Shown piece after piece: positions 7,954 to 16,166 of a DNA stretch of 35,482 bases (its first letter is position 1; every line of letters begins with the position of its first letter). The stretch spans positions 1 to 35,482 of the forward strand of contig JAFYEM010000006.1 of assembly GCA_017544265.1 (NCBI GenBank). Direction: 5' to 3'. Made by a program: the position numbers and the translations under genes. Under the pieces are notes generated by a model, which worked only from the letters and a program-made list of their open reading frames with translations, had not been told where the DNA came from and did no database searches. Origin of the DNA: Bacteroidales bacterium (GTDB taxonomy: Bacteria; Bacteroidota; Bacteroidia; Bacteroidales; UBA932).

Positions 7954-9666
7954 ATGAGTAAAAAGTTTTATATGGCATTTGCCGCGGCGCTTATTGTCGC
8001 GGCATGTGCGCAGAAAGAAACTGCCTTGTCCTCGGTTTCGCTTATCCCGATGCCTGACGAAGTTGAATTACATGAAGGATTTTTCAATCTCAAGTCTGCC
8101 CCGGTTTTCATTCAGGAAGGCATTGCCGGGGATGCACGCTGCGCCATAGACGGGTTTACTTCGCAGCTTGCCCTCTCGAGCGGCAAGACGCCGAAGGTTT
8201 CCGACGCTCCTGCGAAGGGAGGTATGAATTTCCTTCTGAATGACGGACTCAGCCCCGAGGAATATCTCCTCAAGGTCGATGCGGAAGGTCTTCGCCTGGA
8301 GGCTTCTGCGTTCAACGGCTTCCTCTATGGCCTCGAAACCCTCAAGCAGCTGCTCCCTCCCGAGTTCTACAGCGCCGGCAAGGTCTCCGCAAGGTGGACG
8401 CTGCCGTTTATCGACATAAAGGACTCCCCGAGATTTGCCTACAGGGGTATGCATCTTGATTCCAGCCGTCACTTCTGGAGTATAGACGAGGTGAAGCGTT
8501 ATATAGACATAATGCTCAGCTACAAGCTCAACCGCTTCCACTGGCACCTTACCGACGACCAGGGCTGGAGGGTTGAAATCAAGCGCTTCCCGCGCCTGAC
8601 CGAAGTCGGTTCGATGCGTAAAGAGACGCTCGAGGGTTCGCTTTATGCGGATTCCCTGCGCTTTGACGGCACGCCCTACGGAGGCTTCTACACTCAGGAC
8701 GAAATGCGCGAGGTGGTCGCATACGCCGCCGCCCGCGGCATTACCGTAATTCCCGAAATAGACCTTCCGGGCCACATGGTCGCCGCGCTCACCGCCTATC
8801 CCGAGCTTGGCTGTACCGGCGGCCCTTACGAGGTGTGGACTCTCTGGGGAATTTCCGAAGATGTGCTCTGCCCCGGCAACGAGAAGACCTTTGAATTCAT
8901 CGAGGGCGTCCTGGATGAGATATGCGATATTTTTCCCTCTGAATACATACATATCGGCGGCGATGAGTGTCCCAAGGTCCGCTGGGCTGCCTGTCCCAAG
9001 TGCCAGGCGAGAATCCGTGAGCTGAAACTCAGGGATTCCGGCGGAGTTTCAAAGGAACAGAGACTTCAGAACTATGTCACATCCCGGGTACAGGATTATC
9101 TCGCTTCCAAGGGCCGCAAGATTATCGGCTGGGATGAAATCCTTGAAGGAGAACTTTCGGAGGGTGCCACGGTGATGTCCTGGAGGGGAACCGAAGGCGG
9201 AATCGAGGCTTCGGCACGCGGATTCGACGCCATCATGACTCCCTACCCCTTCCTGTATCTGGACTACTATCAGTCCCGCGAGAGGGACCATGAACCCCTT
9301 GCCATCGGCGGTTACCTTCCTCTTGAAAGGGTCTATTCCTACGAGCCTTTCGACGGCCTCACGGAGGGTAGCGAAAGCCACATTCTCGGAGTTCAGGCAA
9401 ATCTCTGGACGGAGTATATCGCCACTCCCGAGCATCTGGAATACATGCTTCTCCCGAGGCTTCTGGCTGTTTCTGAAATCCAGTGGTGCAAGCCGGAAAG
9501 GAAGGACTACGGGCGTTTCCTTTCATCACTTCCCGCCCAGTTCCGGATGCTGGATATCCGCGGCTACACCTACCACAAGGGCGAAGCCGGCTTCATCGGT
9601 CTCCCCGGCGCCGAGTATCCTGTCCGCACCCCCGAAGAACTCGAATCCTACCTCCAGGGGCTTTAG
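7954..9666 (+). CDS. Beta-N-acetylhexosaminidase, GH20 lipoprotein
   Basis: A 570-residue enzyme that releases terminal beta-linked GlcNAc or GalNAc from glycans. The lipobox VAAC (Cys18) indicates outer-membrane or periplasmic anchoring. Residues about 28-140 are the N-terminal GH20b alpha/beta domain (IPMPDEVEL, SPEEYLLKV, GFLYGLETLKQLL). The TIM barrel follows, with RGMHLDSSRHF, NRFHWHLTDDQGWRVEIKRFP, VIPEIDLPGHM and the catalytic Asp337-Glu338 pair in HIGGDECPK. Asp337 positions the substrate N-acetyl group and Glu338 is the acid/base in this family. WDEILEG and GVQANLWTEY complete the usual active-site set. It is the last gene of the SusCD locus and is the best clue to its substrate: a glycan with terminal HexNAc, such as mucin, N-glycan or chitin fragments. 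It looks complete. Confidence 0.95.
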   Translation: MSKKFYMAFAAALIVAACAQKETALSSVSLIPMPDEVELHEGFFNLKSAPVFIQEGIAGDARCAIDGFTSQLALSSGKTPKVSDAPAKGGMNFLLNDGLSPEEYLLKVDAEGLRLEASAFNGFLYGLETLKQLLPPEFYSAGKVSARWTLPFIDIKDSPRFAYRGMHLDSSRHFWSIDEVKRYIDIMLSYKLNRFHWHLTDDQGWRVEIKRFPRLTEVGSMRKETLEGSLYADSLRFDGTPYGGFYTQDEMREVVAYAAARGITVIPEIDLPGHMVAALTAYPELGCTGGPYEVWTLWGISEDVLCPGNEKTFEFIEGVLDEICDIFPSEYIHIGGDECPKVRWAACPKCQARIRELKLRDSGGVSKEQRLQNYVTSRVQDYLASKGRKIIGWDEILEGELSEGATVMSWRGTEGGIEASARGFDAIMTPYPFLYLDYYQSRERDHEPLAIGGYLPLERVYSYEPFDGLTEGSESHILGVQANLWTEYIATPEHLEYMLLPRLLAVSEIQWCKPERKDYGRFLSSLPAQFRMLDIRGYTYHKGEAGFIGLPGAEYPVRTPEELESYLQGL

Positions 9667-9697
9667 GCACCCTGGCGGCGCGTAATGAGCGGCAACT

Positions 9698-9747
9698 GTC
9701 AGGGTTCCGGCGGCATCGACCCCCTATTAAGCCGCCGGGGCCCTGAC
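9698..9747. repeat. Family A palindromic hairpin element, intergenic copy
   Basis: A 17-bp stem (9698-9714 with 9731-9747, two G-U pairs on the + strand) closes the 16-nt loop ATCGACCCCCTATTAA. It lies in the 107-bp gap between the convergent GH20 and ksgA genes. The same hairpin, with loop ATCGACCCCCTGTAAA, occurs twice inside the M20 peptidase gene. Relative to those copies, an A-T stem pair is replaced by C-G, a compensatory change. No T-tract follows, so a terminator role is uncertain. Confidence 0.8.
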
Positions 9748-9773
9748 TGCTGATGTCGGTATAGCGGTGAATC

Positions 9774-10595
9774 TTATTTGGAGCTGACAGAATTCGTCAG
9801 CCGGATGAAGTCTTCTACGCCGAGGCGTTCGGGGCGAAGGTCGAAGACCGGATTGGCAAGCAGTGCGGGGTCCTGGACCAGACTGCGGAGGGAGTTCCGG
9901 AGGGTTTTTCTGCGCTGTCCGAAAGAGGTTTTGACAATTGTCTTGAAGAGAACCTCGTCGCAGCCCAGCTCCTTTCTGGAGTTGCGGCGCAGGCGTATGA
10001 CTGCCGACTGGACTTTCGGCGGCGGAGCGAAAGCTCCGGGACCGACGGTGAACAGATATTCGATGTCGTACCAGGCCTGCAGCAGGACCGAAAGAATTCC
10101 GTAGGTCTTGCTACCGGGCTTTTCAGCAATCCGTTCCGCCACCTCTTTCTGTATCATGCACACTACCTGGGGGATGCTTTCGCGATAGTCCAGGATTTTA
10201 AAAAATATCTGCGAAGAAATATTGTAGGGGAAGTTTCCTATAATGCAGAACTGTCCGGGAAAGTATTTTTCCAGCGGAAGGCGCAGAAAGTCCGCCTGAA
10301 GCAGACGTCCCTGCATACCGGAGAAGTGCTCCAGAAGATACTCCACTGATTCAGAGTCGATCTCCACCAGCTTGAGGTCTATGTCTTCGCGCTGAAGGAG
10401 ATACTGCGTCAGCACGCCCATGCCAGGGCCTACCTCCAATACGGGCATGGAGATCTCTCCGCCCGGCCGGTCTCTTATGTCATTTTGATCGGAGTCGTGA
10501 AATCTCAGCGCCTCCACAATGCGCTGCGCAATCCCCTGGTCTGTCAGAAAATGCTGCCCGAGGGCTTTCTTGGCTCTTACTTTCGTGTGATTCAT
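9774..10595 (-). CDS. ksgA: 16S rRNA (adenine(1518)-N(6)/adenine(1519)-N(6))-dimethyltransferase
   Basis: A 273-residue RsmA/KsgA enzyme that dimethylates two adjacent adenines in the 3' hairpin of 16S rRNA during small-subunit maturation, using S-adenosylmethionine. The start at 10595 gives MNHTKVRAKKALGQHFLTD, the usual N terminus of the family; an upstream extension of the open frame runs into aspS and is not coding. VLEVGPGMG at 52-60 is SAM motif I and NFPY at 121-124 is the adenine N6-methylase motif. SFGQRRKTLRNSLR near the C terminus is also typical. The length matches the family. It is divergent from aspS, 60 bp apart, and convergent with the GH20 gene. Confidence 0.96.
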   Translation of the reverse strand: MNHTKVRAKKALGQHFLTDQGIAQRIVEALRFHDSDQNDIRDRPGGEISMPVLEVGPGMGVLTQYLLQREDIDLKLVEIDSESVEYLLEHFSGMQGRLLQADFLRLPLEKYFPGQFCIIGNFPYNISSQIFFKILDYRESIPQVVCMIQKEVAERIAEKPGSKTYGILSVLLQAWYDIEYLFTVGPGAFAPPPKVQSAVIRLRRNSRKELGCDEVLFKTIVKTSFGQRRKTLRNSLRSLVQDPALLANPVFDLRPERLGVEDFIRLTNSVSSK

Positions 10596-10599
10596 GACA

Positions 10600-10607
10600 C
10601 AAAGATA
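10600..10607 (-). promoter_or_regulatory. Candidate -7 element directly before ksgA
   Basis: On the minus strand this reads TATCTTTG, a match to TAnnTTTG, and lies 4 bp before the ATG. If used, the transcript would start at or near the start codon. No -33 TTTG is seen at a normal distance. Confidence 0.25.
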
Positions 10608-10619
10608 TGGAAAATTTAG

Positions 10620-10627
10620 TATTTTTG
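10620..10627 (+). promoter_or_regulatory. Candidate -7 promoter element for aspS
   Basis: TATTTTTG matches TAnnTTTG, 28 bp before the aspS ATG, in an AT-rich divergent spacer. No convincing -33 box is found. Confidence 0.35.
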
Positions 10628-10655
10628 TAATTTGTATAAAACACAAAACTGATAT

Positions 10656-12428
10656 ATGTACAGGACACACACTTGCGGAGAACTCCGCATTGAGAACAAA
10701 GGACAGAAAGTAACACTTGCCGGCTGGGTTCAGAAGGCCCGCAAACTCGGAGGAATGACATTCATAGACCTGCGCGACCGCTATGGCATCACCCAGCTGG
10801 TGGTCGAGGCGGACGCCCCGGCGGAACTTGTCGAACTGGCCACGTCGCTCGGCCGCGAATTCGTCATCCAGGTAAAGGGCGAAGTTGTTGAACGCCAGTC
10901 CAAAAACCCGAAAATGCCAACCGGCGACATAGAAATCCGTGTCGGGTCTATAAACATTCTCAACAAGGCCGCCACCCCGCCCTTCACGATCGAGGACGAG
11001 AGCGACGGCGGTGAGGACCTCCGGATGAAGTACCGCTATCTGGACCTTCGCCGCGGACCGCTGAAAAGGGCGCTTGAGCTTCGTCACAGGGTGGCGCACG
11101 AGGTCCGCAATTACCTCGACGCCCAGGGCTTCATGGAGATAGAAACCCCGTATCTGATAAAGTCCACTCCGGAGGGGGCCCGCGACTTCGTGGTCCCTTC
11201 CCGCATGAATCCGGGGCAGTTCTATGCCCTTCCCCAGTCCCCCCAGACCTTCAAGCAGCTCCTTATGGTTGCGGGTTATGACCGTTATTTCCAGATCGTA
11301 CGCTGCTTCCGCGACGAGGATCTCAGGGCCGACCGGCAGCCTGAATTCACCCAGATAGACTGCGAAATGTCCTTCGTGGAGCAGGAGGATGTGCTGAATA
11401 CCTTCGAGGGCATGATGCGCGCCCTGTTCAAGAATGTTCTCGGCGTTGAAGTTCCGAATCCGCTTCCGAGGATGAGCTGGTACGACGCCATGGACAATTA
11501 CGGCTCTGACAAGCCGGATATCCGCTTCGGGATGACCATCCATGAACTTACGGACATCGCCAAAGGCAAGGGTTTCGGTGTTCTGGACGGGGCTGCCTAT
11601 ATCGGCGGAATCTGCGTTCCCGGCGCAGCCGAATATACCCGCAAGCAGATAGACGAACTCACCGACTGGGTAAAACGTCCCCAGGTCGGCGCAAAAGGCC
11701 TTATCTATATCCGCGTCGGGGCTGACGGTTCGCTGAAATCGTCCATAGACAAGTTCTACGGGGCCGATGACCTAGCTCGCATCGCTGCCGCTGCGGAGGC
11801 TAAGCCCGGCGAACTCATACTGATTATGAGCGGGGAAAACAAGCGGAAGGTGCAGACCATGCTCGGCGTGCTCCGCCTGGAGCTTGGCGGCCGGCTGGGG
11901 TACCGCAATCCAAAGGAGTTCGCCCCGCTATGGATCGTGGATTTCCCGCTTCTGGAATGGGACGACGAGACTCAGCGTTTCTATGCTATGCACCATCCGT
12001 TCACCGCTCCGAAGCCGGAACATGAAGCTCTGTTCATGAGTGACCGCAAGGAAGACCTCGAAAAGGTTTGCGCGAATGCCTATGACTTTGTCCTCAACGG
12101 CAACGAACTCGGCGGCGGAAGTATCCGTATCCATAACGCCGACATGCAGAAGCGCATGTTCGAGGTGCTCGGAATCGGCCCGGATGAGGCTGAATACAAG
12201 TTCGGCTTCATCATCAACGCTTTCCGTTTCGGCGCCCCGCCCCACGGCGGTCTCGCTTTCGGTTTCGACCGAGTCTGCGCCCTTATGGGAGGCCAGGATT
12301 CAATACGAGACTATATCGCCTTCCCGAAAAACAACCAGGGCCGCGACGTCATGATCGACTCCCCGTCCAAGATTGACGATATTCAGCTTGAGGAGCTTCA
12401 GATAGCACTGGACCTTAAGGCTGAATGA
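10656..12428 (+). CDS. aspS: Aspartyl-tRNA synthetase
   Basis: A 590-residue class IIb synthetase that charges tRNA(Asp) with aspartate. The N-terminal OB fold is at about 1-105 ([31 protein letters not shown]). The catalytic core follows, with the flipping-loop and motif 2 segment [39 protein letters not shown] (split here only for reading), and motif 3 [13 protein letters not shown] near residue 535. The central insertion is the bacterial GAD-type domain (about 290-420). Length and order match bacterial AspRS. The ATG stands 28 bp after a putative -7 element. The stop TGA overlaps the murB start in an ATGA junction, so murB is probably translationally coupled. I cannot tell from the sequence whether it also charges tRNA(Asn). 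Confidence 0.97.
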   Translation: MYRTHTCGELRIENKGQKVTLAGWVQKARKLGGMTFIDLRDRYGITQLVVEADAPAELVELATSLGREFVIQVKGEVVERQSKNPKMPTGDIEIRVGSINILNKAATPPFTIEDESDGGEDLRMKYRYLDLRRGPLKRALELRHRVAHEVRNYLDAQGFMEIETPYLIKSTPEGARDFVVPSRMNPGQFYALPQSPQTFKQLLMVAGYDRYFQIVRCFRDEDLRADRQPEFTQIDCEMSFVEQEDVLNTFEGMMRALFKNVLGVEVPNPLPRMSWYDAMDNYGSDKPDIRFGMTIHELTDIAKGKGFGVLDGAAYIGGICVPGAAEYTRKQIDELTDWVKRPQVGAKGLIYIRVGADGSLKSSIDKFYGADDLARIAAAAEAKPGELILIMSGENKRKVQTMLGVLRLELGGRLGYRNPKEFAPLWIVDFPLLEWDDETQRFYAMHHPFTAPKPEHEALFMSDRKEDLEKVCANAYDFVLNGNELGGGSIRIHNADMQKRMFEVLGIGPDEAEYKFGFIINAFRFGAPPHGGLAFGFDRVCALMGGQDSIRDYIAFPKNNQGRDVMIDSPSKIDDIQLEELQIALDLKAE

Positions 12429-13519
12429 TAAAGAGGATTTCAGACTTCGATCTTTCCGGGAGGAATACTTTCCGGATGAGGGTTCGGTGCGCGATGTTTG
12501 TGGAGGTTTCCGAGGAGGCGGATCTCGAGGCGTTGGATTGGGATTCGCTGCCACGGCCCGTGAAGGTCATCGGCGGGGGGTCAAACCTGCTTTTCACCGG
12601 CGACTTTCCCGGAACGTTGATACACTTCAGCGGCGGCTTGTCTATGGCGGGCCCCTCCCCCTGCCCCTGTCCGGGGGTGGACAGGCCCACTGAGGCCTGT
12701 ACCGCCACCGCATCCCACATTACTTTGCCATCTGGGACGGTGTTCGATGAGTTCTGCGAGTGGGCTGCGGGGAGTGGGCTTTGGGGGCCGGAAAACCTTA
12801 GCCTGATACCCGGGGAAGTGGGGGCGAGTGCTGTGCAGAATATCGGAGCTTACGGGGTTGAGGCGAAGGATATAATTGCTGGAATCCGGGCCTGGGATAT
12901 GATTGAGCGGAGGTTCGTGGATATAGACCCGGAAGAATGTGAGTACGGCTACAGGGCCTCGCGCTTCAAGACGGAGTGGAAGGACCGCTTCGTGATAACG
13001 GCCGTAACATTCCGCCTCAGCCGCGAACCCAGGCCACGCCTGGACTACGGCGGCCTCCGTAAAGCGCTGGAGGGAAAGGGAAAACTCACTCCGGAGTTAA
13101 TCCGCCGCGTCATTATAGACATACGCAATTCCAAACTCCCCCCTGTGGAGAAAATCGGCAGCGCGGGGAGCTTCTTCTGCAACCCGATAGTGCCGTGCGA
13201 TGTCTATGAGAAAGTGCTTTCCATCGCCCGCAGCGAACGCGGCGACGATGCCGCCGTGCCGCACTTCGACCTGCCCGAAGGCGTGAAAATACCCGCCGCA
13301 TGGCTTATAGACACATGCGGGCTGAAAGGTGCCGAAAGAGGCGGAGCCGCGGTCTATCAAAACCAGCCCCTTGTAATAGTCAATGCCAGCGGCGCCGCCA
13401 CCCCTGCGGATATCCTCGCACTTGAGCGGCATATCATAGACAGCGTATTCGCCAAATACGGCATAACTCTCCACCCCGAAGTGGAACATGTAGGTGACAT
13501 AGAAAATAAAAATCAGTAA
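12425..13519 (+). CDS. murB: UDP-N-acetylenolpyruvoylglucosamine reductase with an apparent in-frame insertion
   Basis: A 364-residue FAD enzyme that reduces enolpyruvyl-UDP-GlcNAc to UDP-MurNAc, the second committed step of peptidoglycan synthesis. [20 protein letters not shown] is the FAD pyrophosphate-binding region; [24 protein letters not shown] is the family signature; YGYRASRFK and [12 protein letters not shown] are the substrate-binding and catalytic serine segments. Between GGLSM and [12 protein letters not shown] there are about 23 residues rich in Cys and Pro that I do not expect from other MurB proteins. The DNA there (12646-12706) is palindrome-rich. The insertion lies in a loop and does not remove a known active-site motif. 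It overlaps aspS by 4 bp and lies 23 bp before murA, giving both MurA and MurB in one transcription unit. Confidence 0.95.
   Translation: MIKRISDFDLSGRNTFRMRVRCAMFVEVSEEADLEALDWDSLPRPVKVIGGGSNLLFTGDFPGTLIHFSGGLSMAGPSPCPCPGVDRPTEACTATASHITLPSGTVFDEFCEWAAGSGLWGPENLSLIPGEVGASAVQNIGAYGVEAKDIIAGIRAWDMIERRFVDIDPEECEYGYRASRFKTEWKDRFVITAVTFRLSREPRPRLDYGGLRKALEGKGKLTPELIRRVIIDIRNSKLPPVEKIGSAGSFFCNPIVPCDVYEKVLSIARSERGDDAAVPHFDLPEGVKIPAAWLIDTCGLKGAERGGAAVYQNQPLVIVNASGAATPADILALERHIIDSVFAKYGITLHPEVEHVGDIENKNQ
12646..12706. repeat. Palindrome-rich in-frame insertion within murB
   Basis: GGCGG at 12646-12650 pairs with CCGCC at 12702-12706. Inside are CCTGTCC/GGACAGG (12666-12672 with 12679-12685) and, as an alternative, AGGCC/GGCCT (12683-12687 with 12694-12698). 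The stretch is about 61 bp, very C-rich, and codes for residues missing from typical MurB. It shares GGGCCCCTCCC with the family B interior, which may be chance. A single copy is visible, so calling it an element is inference. Confidence 0.45.
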
Positions 13520-13542
13520 TTTTACACCCTAAACATAAGAAA

Positions 13543-14853
13543 ATGAGCCGGTTCATAATAGAAGGAGGACACAAACTCCACGGAAGCATTACCCCGCAGG
13601 GCGCGAAAAATGAGGCCCTGGAAGTTATCAGTGCCGTTCTGCTGACCTCCGAGGCCGTCACTATAACAAATATCCCGGAGATTCTGGATGTCAAGAACCT
13701 GATAGACCTGCTGCAGGGCATGGGTGTGAAAGTGACCCGCAACGGAGTCGGGGACTATACTTTCGAAGCCTCCAAGGTCGATACGGAATATATTGAGACA
13801 GAGGAATTTGTGCGTAAGTGCGCTGCGCTCCGTGGAAGCGTGATGGTAGTGGGTCCGCTGCTCGCCCGCTTCGGCCGGGCATGGTTCCCAAAACCCGGCG
13901 GTGACAAAATCGGCCGGCGCAGGGTGGACACGCACCTGGACGGCATGATGCGGCTCGGCGCCGCAATGGACTATGACCAGACCCGCCGTGCTTTCCGCCT
14001 GCACCGCGACGGGCCCCTAAGGGGCGCATGGATGCTCCTGGACGAGGCGTCAGTCACTGGTACGGCCAATATCGTCATGGCCGCGACCCTTGCCGAAGGC
14101 ACCACGACAATCTATAATGCCGCCTGCGAACCGTATCTGCAGCAGCTCTGCCGCCTGCTGGAGAGAATGGGCGCCGTTATCGACGGAATCGGCTCGAATC
14201 TTCTCACTGTCCATGGCGTCAGCCGGCTCGGCGGTGCCGCGCACCGGATACTCCCCGACATGATCGAGGTGGGCTCCTTCATCGGCATGGCAGCCATCAA
14301 CCGCAGCGCGCTGACTATCAAAGATGTATCGTACCGCGACCTCGGGATAATCCCTGACAGTTTCCGCCGCCTTGGCGTGAACCTGGAGCAGAAGGGCGAT
14401 GATATTTTCGTGCCCGAGCAGGACAGCTACGAAATTGAATCTTTCCTCGACGGGTCTATAATGACGCTTGCGGACGCGCCCTGGCCGGGACTTACGCCGG
14501 ACCTTCTGAGCGTCATGCTGGTGGTTGCCACCCAGTGCAAGGGCAGCGTGCTGATTCACCAGAAGATGTTCGAATCCCGGCTGTTCTTTGTCGATAAGCT
14601 CATAGACATGGGCGCCCAGATCATCCTCTGCGACCCGCACCGTGCGGTGGTGATCGGCCATGACCACCGGATTACCCTGAAGGCTGCGCGGATGACTTCG
14701 CCGGATATACGTGCCGGTATTGCTATGCTGCTTGCGGCTATGAGCGCACGCGGAACTTCCGTCATAGACAATATCGAACAGATAGACCGCGGATACGAGG
14801 ATATCGAAAACCGCCTCAACGCCCTCGGCGCAGTAATTGCCCGTGAACAATAA
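13543..14853 (+). CDS. murA: UDP-N-acetylglucosamine 1-carboxyvinyltransferase (Asp-type MurA)
   Basis: A 436-residue enzyme that transfers enolpyruvate from PEP to UDP-GlcNAc, the first committed step of peptidoglycan synthesis in the cytoplasm. QGAKNE places the substrate-contacting Lys22 and Asn23. The active-site loop reads PKPGGDKIGRRRVD, so the position held by catalytic Cys115 in Escherichia coli is Asp121 here. Asp at this site is known from other lineages and makes the enzyme insensitive to fosfomycin. RPDM-like and DLRAG-like segments are present as LPDMIEVGSF and PDIRAGIAMLLAAM. It follows murB by 23 bp. A near-consensus -7 element (TAATTTTA at 13517) could add an internal promoter. 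Family B copy 1 starts 24 bp after the stop. Confidence 0.96.
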   Translation: MSRFIIEGGHKLHGSITPQGAKNEALEVISAVLLTSEAVTITNIPEILDVKNLIDLLQGMGVKVTRNGVGDYTFEASKVDTEYIETEEFVRKCAALRGSVMVVGPLLARFGRAWFPKPGGDKIGRRRVDTHLDGMMRLGAAMDYDQTRRAFRLHRDGPLRGAWMLLDEASVTGTANIVMAATLAEGTTTIYNAACEPYLQQLCRLLERMGAVIDGIGSNLLTVHGVSRLGGAAHRILPDMIEVGSFIGMAAINRSALTIKDVSYRDLGIIPDSFRRLGVNLEQKGDDIFVPEQDSYEIESFLDGSIMTLADAPWPGLTPDLLSVMLVVATQCKGSVLIHQKMFESRLFFVDKLIDMGAQIILCDPHRAVVIGHDHRITLKAARMTSPDIRAGIAMLLAAMSARGTSVIDNIEQIDRGYEDIENRLNALGAVIAREQ

Positions 14854-14877
14854 TTTGTTTATCAAAAGGAAAATTGA

Positions 14878-15001
14878 AAAATTACCTGCATCACTTTTAT
14901 CTAACCCTCGCCTTCCAGGCGACCCCTCCCAACTGTGTTGGGCCCCTCCCACTTATGATGCCGTGGGTGGCACAGGCGATGAAAGTGATACAGGTAATTT
15001 T
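14878..15001 (-). repeat. Family B 124-bp palindromic element, copy 1 (inverted)
   Basis: The ends form a 24-bp terminal inverted repeat (14878-14901 with 14978-15001; two mismatches), with outer sequence AAAATTACCTG. The 76-bp interior, read on the minus strand, holds three hairpins: GTGCC/GGCAT, CCCAAC/GTTGGG and TCGCC/GGCGA. It matches copies 2 and 3 along its whole length in inverted orientation, and the flank TTATGGTG outside one end is also shared. It fills most of the 173-bp gap between murA and the aminotransferase gene. Confidence 0.88.
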
Positions 15002-15026
15002 GCACCATAACTGAATCTAAGTTGTT

Positions 15027-16166
15027 GTGAAAGTTAAAGACTTATTATCTGAAGATACCGGGAGTTTTATGCGCTCTCCCGTGAGGGAGATTTTCAGGAA
15101 GGTGGACCTTTCGGCAATATGTTCTTTTGCCGGGGGATATCCTTCTGCCGAGACTTTTCCGATGGAAGAGATACCGGGATTAAGCGCCCGGGTGCTGGAG
15201 AAATACGGCAGCAAGGCCCTTCAGTACGGGGCTACCCAGGGTGTGCCGGAGCTGCGTCAGGCGCTTTCTGAACGCTATGCAGTTCCGCCGGAAAACATTC
15301 AGATCACAACTTCTTCCCAGCAGGGGATAGACGTGCTCACGCGCATCCTCGTGGATCCCGGGGACGTCGTGCTTACCACCGCACCCACCTATCTGGGGGC
15401 CCTTCAGTCCTTCAGGGCATACCGGGCCGACGTGCGGTGCATGGAGACAATTCTGGATGACATGGAGACATGCCCGGATGACAGAAGGGTGAAATTCATC
15501 TATGTAATTCCGGATTTCAACAACCCTTCGGGAGAGACCATGACGCTGGAACAGAGGCAGGCGGTAATATCCCTTGCCGAAAAACTGGACTGCATTATAG
15601 TCGAGGATGCCCCATACCGAGAACTGCGCTACAGCGGCAGGAGCGTTACTTCCATTTATGACCTCGCCCCTGAAAGGACGGTCCACCTAGGGAGTTTTTC
15701 CAAGATTTTCGCTCCGGGTTTCCGTCTTGGATGGATGACCGGACCGCAGGAAGTTCTGGAGCAGGTCTATGTCTGCAAGCAGGCCCTGGACCTGTGCCCT
15801 CCGGTCTTCGACCAGTACCTTGCCCTGGAGTACCTCTCCTCCGGCGCCCTGGATAAGAATCTTCAAAAGACCATAGACCTTTACCGCCGCCGCCGCGACC
15901 TGATGCTTTCGCTTCTGGACAAGTATATGCCCGAAGGCGTCAGCTGGACGCGCCCCGAAGGCGGATTGTTCCTATTCCTTACACTTCCGGAAGGCATGGA
16001 CACAGTCGCGCTTTACGACCGGGCCCTCGCCGCCGGAGTGGCCTATGTCGCCGGTTCGTTTTTCTATCCCGACGGCAGCCACCGCAACACCATGAGGCTG
16101 AATTTTTCATTCATAGACATAAATCGCATGGAAGAAGGAGTCCGGCTGCTCGCACAACTTTTATGA
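15027..16166 (+). CDS. PLP-dependent class I/II aminotransferase (2-aminoadipate transaminase-like)
   Basis: A 379-residue fold-type I aminotransferase. FAGGYPSAETFP and LQYGATQGVPELRQAL are the N-terminal motifs of the LysN/MocR-like group; PDFNNPSGETM contains the PLP-ring Asn region; EDAPYRELRYSG follows; Lys226 in GSFSKIFAPGFRLGWM binds PLP as a Schiff base. There is no N-terminal GntR domain, so it is an enzyme, not a MocR regulator. The GTG start at 15027 is the only plausible start near the conserved N terminus. The stop overlaps the dapF ATG (ATGA). Many Bacteroidales carry an LL-diaminopimelate aminotransferase gene beside dapF, so this protein may serve that step or another lysine-related transamination. 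The exact substrate is inferred only from this position. Confidence 0.85.
   Translation: MKVKDLLSEDTGSFMRSPVREIFRKVDLSAICSFAGGYPSAETFPMEEIPGLSARVLEKYGSKALQYGATQGVPELRQALSERYAVPPENIQITTSSQQGIDVLTRILVDPGDVVLTTAPTYLGALQSFRAYRADVRCMETILDDMETCPDDRRVKFIYVIPDFNNPSGETMTLEQRQAVISLAEKLDCIIVEDAPYRELRYSGRSVTSIYDLAPERTVHLGSFSKIFAPGFRLGWMTGPQEVLEQVYVCKQALDLCPPVFDQYLALEYLSSGALDKNLQKTIDLYRRRRDLMLSLLDKYMPEGVSWTRPEGGLFLFLTLPEGMDTVALYDRALAAGVAYVAGSFFYPDGSHRNTMRLNFSFIDINRMEEGVRLLAQLL

Noticed and set aside
10596-11543. Upstream extension of the ksgA open frame into aspS
   Set aside because: KsgA homology begins at MNHTKVRAKK, and the extension lies antisense to a well-conserved synthetase.
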